From: CAZCAQ01 sp964540135
GTDB lineage: Bacteria > Patescibacteriota > WWE3 > UBA101185 > UBA10185
Assembly: GCA_964540135.1 (NCBI GenBank)
Contig: CAZILK010000009.1
Location: forward strand, 1 to 43,185
Direction of reading: 5' to 3'
DNA length: 43,185 bases
Part shown: positions 39,705-43,185 of the stretch, in pieces
Position numbering within the stretch: the stretch's first letter is position 1
Layout of the letters: each line of letters begins with the position of its first letter
The notes under the pieces: generated by a model
Databases searched by the model: none
What the model was told of the DNA's origin: nothing
The model's input: only the letters and a program-made list of their open reading frames with translations
Made by a program: the position numbers and the translations under genes

Positions 39705-40562
39705 TCAGAAAAGAAATAGAATAAGAATTCCAATAAATGCTACTACTGAGGCAACAAGCTTTCCTTTTAAATCATCTTCTTCGTATTTCTTATGTGAAAT
39801 CCATAGAGATAAAAACGTGTTAGCCGCAATTATTGATGTTACAACGCCAAGAGGTAATAACTTATATCCAAAACTCATACCAATAAATGAAAACGCAGCA
39901 CATACACCAACTAGTACCAGAAGTAGATTGGCTTTTTTATCCTCAAACTTATATTGGTGTTTGCCTTTCACCGCGAGAAGCAGGTTAACAATAATGAGTC
40001 CGGCCGTGAGGTAAACGGTGTAGCTCATAGGAGATGATTCGTTAATTGCTTGCTTGTTAGCCAGATCAATTAGTGAGCCAAAAAAATAGTAAAAGATGAT
40101 TTCAAAAAAAGGTATTGTATTCTTTTTAAGTACTTTCCTCTCTGAGAGTGCCAAAATGCAGAATGCTCCAACTATTATTCCAATTCCTGCTATTTCGTTT
40201 GGTCTTAGAATTTCTTTAAAAAAGATTGTTCCTAAAATCGCACTAAAAATTATGTTTAAAAATTTAAGACTTTCGACAGAAGAGAATCGGTGCTTTTGGA
40301 AAAGGTAAACAGCATAGAGACCATAACCAACATTTAGTGTTAAGGCTACTGCAAAAGAAACGAGAAAATTATCTCCGAATTCGAACAAATCAGTTTGTAA
40401 TACAAATATAACTAGTAGAATAAAAGGAAAACTAATTGCTCTGTATAAGAAATTGACTTGAGTGTTTGGAACTGCGTGCTTTCCAAGATCTTTAATAAAT
40501 GAGTATCTAAGCGAGTATATTGCAGATGCCGCCAAACTTAGTACAAGTCCTAAAAGAATCAT
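39705..40562 (-). CDS. EamA-family (drug/metabolite) transporter
   Basis: Inner-membrane permease of 285 residues with about ten membrane helices in two EamA repeats. The first repeat starts at the N-terminus (ILLGLVLSLAASAIYSL), and the end of the first repeat carries ILGTIFFKEILRPNEIAGI, the typical E-containing loop of DMT proteins. The second repeat ends with VVAFIGILILFLF. Substrate unknown; relatives move nucleotide sugars, amino acids or drugs. TAAACT with TGG upstream lies six bases before the ATG. Confidence 0.87.
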   Translation of the reverse strand: MILLGLVLSLAASAIYSLRYSFIKDLGKHAVPNTQVNFLYRAISFPFILLVIFVLQTDLFEFGDNFLVSFAVALTLNVGYGLYAVYLFQKHRFSSVESLKFLNIIFSAILGTIFFKEILRPNEIAGIGIIVGAFCILALSERKVLKKNTIPFFEIIFYYFFGSLIDLANKQAINESSPMSYTVYLTAGLIIVNLLLAVKGKHQYKFEDKKANLLLVLVGVCAAFSFIGMSFGYKLLPLGVVTSIIAANTFLSLWISHKKYEEDDLKGKLVASVVAFIGILILFLF

Positions 40563-40568
40563 GCGCCT

Positions 40569-40574
40569 AGTTTA
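40569..40574 (-). promoter_or_regulatory. Extended -10 box of the EamA gene, leaderless spacing
   Basis: Minus-strand TGG-TAAACT, six bases (AGGCGC), then the ATG at 40562. Confidence 0.65.
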
Positions 40575-40613
40575 CCACTTTGTTTAAAAATGAGGATAGA
40601 GAATATTCAGGAA

Positions 40614-42488
40614 TCAGTATCCAATAGCTTTCTTAGCTGCTTTGTTGTATTTTGTAATTAACCTACGTGCTCTGTACTGCAGGGAACTTCTATCTTGTAG
40701 TGGATTATTAGTTGCTGTTTCCTCCTCAATAGTTTTTAGCAGGATTTGATCCATGTAAAGTGAGTAGTGTTCTTCACCTACCGCCTTAATTTGCTTACCA
40801 TCGGTTACTGTGCCTTGGTATCTTTCTTTTCCTTTTGGTTGATAAATTTCTTTCTCCTCAAGCAGTTTTCCCCATTCTGATAGTAGTTCTTCCCATGTTT
40901 CCGCCAAAACTATTTGTTCCTTTGTCCTATCCACAGCAGCAGTTTGTGCAGCTTGTTCGCCCCACGCAGCCAGCCAAACAAAGCTGCTAGCCCTGACGTG
41001 TCTAGAAAATTCAGAATTTATGTCAAATGCTCCTAATCCCCTAAATTCTACAAGTGGTCTTTGCTCTGATGGATACGCTGTAGAACTTTCCTTATCTTTA
41101 ACGCGATGGCATGGAAAATAATAAGTAGAACCGTCGTTGAGTTTTGAAAACTTGTAGAAAGGATCGTAGCGAGCCGGCTTTCCGCTTTTTATCAGATCAA
41201 CTCCGACTTGGCTTAATTCAGACCCTTCGCCAAACCTAGCTGCTTCAAGTATCGCGGTTACTTCCATGATGTCAGAAAATTTAGGACTCAGCTCAACTCC
41301 ACTTACAGATTGGTGCACATTCAAGGAATCTTCCAAAGCTCCAGACAAACGCGCGTAGACAAGCTCTCTAAGCTGCATTCGGACAGAAATTGATGGTGTT
41401 GTCACCATTTCTTCCATTGCGACTAGCTCGGGTATTGTTTTTGCGGTACCGCTTAACGTTGCCAGTGTTGTTGCGCTTGGTATTAGCATGTAAACTGTAC
41501 CTATATCCTCAGGTTTAAACGGTGTGCCGAGTATCGCCGGATCTCCGCTGATAACTCTTGTTGCTCTTTCAAGTCGCTGGCGAGTTGCGTTAATCGTATC
41601 GGCTAGGTCTCCTGTTTCTTGTGTTAAATTCAAAATATCGATTAATGTAAGTCTCAAAGCTAAAGCGTCCAAAGCGCTGTTACTAATCTTTTCCCTAAGT
41701 CCTTTTGCTGCTTTATATTCCTTAGATGGGAAATTCTTGCCAGTCAAGACACGTTCTAACTTATCTCTTTCTATTTGAGCGGTGTCAATCAAGAACTCTA
41801 TTATCTCAGCATGACTAACACCATCTCCCATAAGCGTTGCTAAGCGCATAACCTGCTTAATTATTTTTGTATCGTACTTATCTAGGACTCTGTTGAAAAC
41901 TTTTGCGGGATGATCTCTAAGCTCTTCAAGTAATTGGATGTCTTTACCGAGTCTTACTATCTGGAAATCAAATCCTCTTAAAGAGTCAAAATACTCGTAT
42001 TCAAAGCCAGTTGTTGGTGCGTTTGGAAACCTTTCTGCAAGCTCGCTTTCTTTATTTGCAACTCTCTTCTTTTCAATAAATTCTGCTGCTAGTTTAGCGC
42101 CAATCGTTTTAATAAGCTCACTATCATTAGCATCAGTCAAGTCGTTTTTCCTAATGTAACGATCTAGTAAATCGTACAATCCGTATCCAGCTAGCAAGAA
42201 GTGCATCACTAACTCGTCACTGCACATAATCCTTTCTTCCACAGGGTCTTCGGGTTTTGGAATCCCCAAGCTATCTATAGATTCTCTGAATATAATTGCG
42301 GAATTTCTTATTTCTGCTGTAAGTGGTCCTTTACCTCTGGTTGTTTTTAATCCTTGAGCTTGTTCATACTTTTGGACTATAGAATCAACCAGTTCTTCGA
42401 GGGTATTTAAAGTGGTGGGTTCAGCTTCTGAGCCACTGCGTGCTTCGAATTCGTCAATTATACTTGCAATACGCTCTTCATTTAGCAT
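40614..42488 (-). CDS. Large amidoligase-like protein (E-x-E, N-x-H, E-F-R)
   Basis: A 624-residue protein, the third in the window with no close named match. Same motif order as the 33381-34730 protein but with more inserted sequence: GFEYEYFDSL (161-170, E163-x-E165), DSLNVHQSVSG (387-397, N390-x-H392) and PLVEFRGLGAF (478-488, E481-F-R483). The middle 200-370 region is helical. No signal peptide. The pattern fits a GS-fold amidoligase that ligates an amine to a carboxylate with ATP. A C45-type amide hydrolase is encoded just upstream. TACTAT six bases before the ATG. Weak by sequence alone. Confidence 0.5.
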   Translation of the reverse strand: MLNEERIASIIDEFEARSGSEAEPTTLNTLEELVDSIVQKYEQAQGLKTTRGKGPLTAEIRNSAIIFRESIDSLGIPKPEDPVEERIMCSDELVMHFLLAGYGLYDLLDRYIRKNDLTDANDSELIKTIGAKLAAEFIEKKRVANKESELAERFPNAPTTGFEYEYFDSLRGFDFQIVRLGKDIQLLEELRDHPAKVFNRVLDKYDTKIIKQVMRLATLMGDGVSHAEIIEFLIDTAQIERDKLERVLTGKNFPSKEYKAAKGLREKISNSALDALALRLTLIDILNLTQETGDLADTINATRQRLERATRVISGDPAILGTPFKPEDIGTVYMLIPSATTLATLSGTAKTIPELVAMEEMVTTPSISVRMQLRELVYARLSGALEDSLNVHQSVSGVELSPKFSDIMEVTAILEAARFGEGSELSQVGVDLIKSGKPARYDPFYKFSKLNDGSTYYFPCHRVKDKESSTAYPSEQRPLVEFRGLGAFDINSEFSRHVRASSFVWLAAWGEQAAQTAAVDRTKEQIVLAETWEELLSEWGKLLEEKEIYQPKGKERYQGTVTDGKQIKAVGEEHYSLYMDQILLKTIEEETATNNPLQDRSSLQYRARRLITKYNKAAKKAIGY

Positions 42489-42494
42489 ATATCA

Positions 42495-42500
42495 ATAGTA
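42495..42500 (-). promoter_or_regulatory. -10 box (TACTAT) of the large amidoligase-like gene
   Basis: Minus-strand TACTAT, six bases (TGATAT), then the ATG at 42488; the same as before the gene at 2350. Confidence 0.55.
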
Positions 42501-42635
42501 TATAACTCTTAGAGTGATGACAATTTAATCAGAAAGAAGTGAAAGATTTCTTACAAATAGGGACTTAATGCAGTACCCGTTACCTCAGCCATTGTTCGGT
42601 TTATAGTTGTAAGTATGTTCTAGATAGAATCAACC

Positions 42636-42926
42636 TTAGTGAAGGTTTCTTTGTACGGTGTTACCTTTTCCGATTTTAATATTTGTAAGTACTCCATTAT
42701 CAGCTCCATTTATGTTAATTGCCTTAAGTTCCTGTATTTCGTTCTCTGGTGTTGGTGTTACAGAACCGCCATATTCTCTTACGGCAATCTCGATATCATC
42801 AGCTGTTAAGCTACTAGGCCTAGATTCTGCACCAATAGGCTTGTAATTCTTATTAATAAGTGCAAATTCGACTTCACGAACACATTCAACTATTTTAGGC
42901 TTAATATTTATTGGTACTTCAATCAT
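42636..42926 (-). CDS. Small protein, unknown, coupled to the C45-type gene
   Basis: A 96-residue protein with an N-terminal strand-helix part (MIEVPINIKPKIVECVREV) and SSLTADDIEIAVREYGG in the middle, then a Asn/Gly-rich end. No named family recognised. Its ATG overlaps the stop of the C45-type hydrolase gene by four bases (ATGA), so translation is coupled. A short hairpin (42632-42647) spans its stop codon but has no U tract. Confidence 0.6.
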   Translation of the reverse strand: MIEVPINIKPKIVECVREVEFALINKNYKPIGAESRPSSLTADDIEIAVREYGGSVTPTPENEIQELKAININGADNGVLTNIKIGKGNTVQRNLH

Positions 42927-43185
42927 ATAATTTCTTTAAAATTATACTCTACAAACTCTCCTTGGCATGGGTGTCCATAGCAAAAATAAGCTTTAAACTG
43001 TGTGCCAAACCCAGTAAATATAGCTGAAGCTATTGTTTCATCCTCACGACATATTGGATATTCTTTATTTTCTGTATCAGACAAAATTGCTATGACATCT
43101 TCTTTTGTCATTACAGGTTTAAGTAACTCTTTTGCTCTTCTGTAGCGTTCTTCAGAGCTTTTAGTGTGAAACTTTTCGTATTCCT
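42923..43185 (-). CDS. C45-family NTN hydrolase / acyltransferase, C-terminal part (runs off window)
   Basis: Partial gene: the frame is open from the window edge to the stop at 42923, and the methionine at 43111 is internal. About 86 residues are visible. YPICREDETIASAIF and YFCYGHPCQGEFVEYNF resemble the C-terminal end of acyl-CoA:6-aminopenicillanate acyltransferase-like (peptidase C45) proteins. Those proteins have a pattern of C-R-H followed by IASVI and a final G-N-P-C-E-x-E-F. The catalytic N-terminal cysteine lies outside the window. The family cleaves linear amides or transfers acyl groups. Coupled to the 96-residue gene downstream. Confidence 0.8.
   Translation of the reverse strand, partial: EYEKFHTKSSEERYRRAKELLKPVMTKEDVIAILSDTENKEYPICREDETIASAIFTGFGTQFKAYFCYGHPCQGEFVEYNFKEII

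Noticed and set aside
1..43185. CRISPR arrays, transposases, integrases, prophage genes or alternative UGA coding
   Set aside because: No spaced direct repeats, no recombinase or phage protein, and TGA serves as a stop in intact genes.

Overview
The window is a gene-dense, AT-rich bacterial chromosome segment with about 50 protein genes, one tRNA and no gene-free stretch over about 165 bases. Convergent genes often overlap at their 3' ends by 12 to 21 bases. The standard code fits: TGA is used as a stop (for example at the end of the nuclease gene, 31286) and W is TGG. Short genes, many divergent homologues of envelope proteins and much unrecognised protein suggest a small-genome bacterium, most likely of the Patescibacteria/CPR type. 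That placement is inference; no 16S rRNA gene or ribosomal protein is present to test it. No CRISPR array, insertion sequence, integrase or phage module was seen.

Layout. 1-3858: a partial DnaQ-like exonuclease, a zincin-like protein, a CorA-type transporter and two membrane proteins. 3864-8448: CopA-type copper ATPase, a two-component system and a small secreted Spy-like protein. 8514-13052: GNAT and HD-domain proteins, a uracil-DNA glycosylase relative, an ASCH protein and small unknowns. 13059-15011: tRNA-Pro(GGG), a methyltransferase of the 16S rRNA A1408 (NpmA/KamB) type, TruB and a coiled-coil protein. 14991-18990: envelope polysaccharide and lipid-carrier genes (GT39-like, OpgC-like, CPBP-like, UppS). 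19129-24742: Tgt and a PreP-type peptidase in one operon, XseB/XseA, and a tiny histone H1-like protein. 24778-30655: amidohydrolase, GT2, a frameshifted unknown gene, a phosphodiester glycosidase and a YfcE-type phosphoesterase. 30702-33319: thermonuclease, RecD-like helicase and UbiA in one operon. 33381-43185: two amidoligase-like proteins, a frameshifted M20 peptidase, a ParB-like protein, an HTH/TPR-like regulator, a lone receiver domain, a DUF1861-like protein, an EamA transporter and the tail of a C45-type amide hydrolase.

The strongest pattern is in the promoters. At least 20 genes have a -10 hexamer (TATAAT or a near match) followed by exactly six bases and then the start codon. This puts the expected transcription start on the start codon, so leaderless mRNAs appear to be the normal mode here. 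The rule also corrects several starts (12160, 12807, 16421, 16495) and supports GTG starts at 30112 and 30702. A minority of genes (secreted Spy-like protein, histone-like protein and a few others) instead have a Shine-Dalgarno sequence.

Other points of interest: a direct repeat with 11-base period shared by the two-component operon and the secreted protein gene, a chromosomal A1408 methyltransferase homologue, and two divergent proteins carrying the E-x-E / N-x-H / E-F-R pattern of glutamine-synthetase-fold amidoligases, one of them near a C45-type hydrolase.
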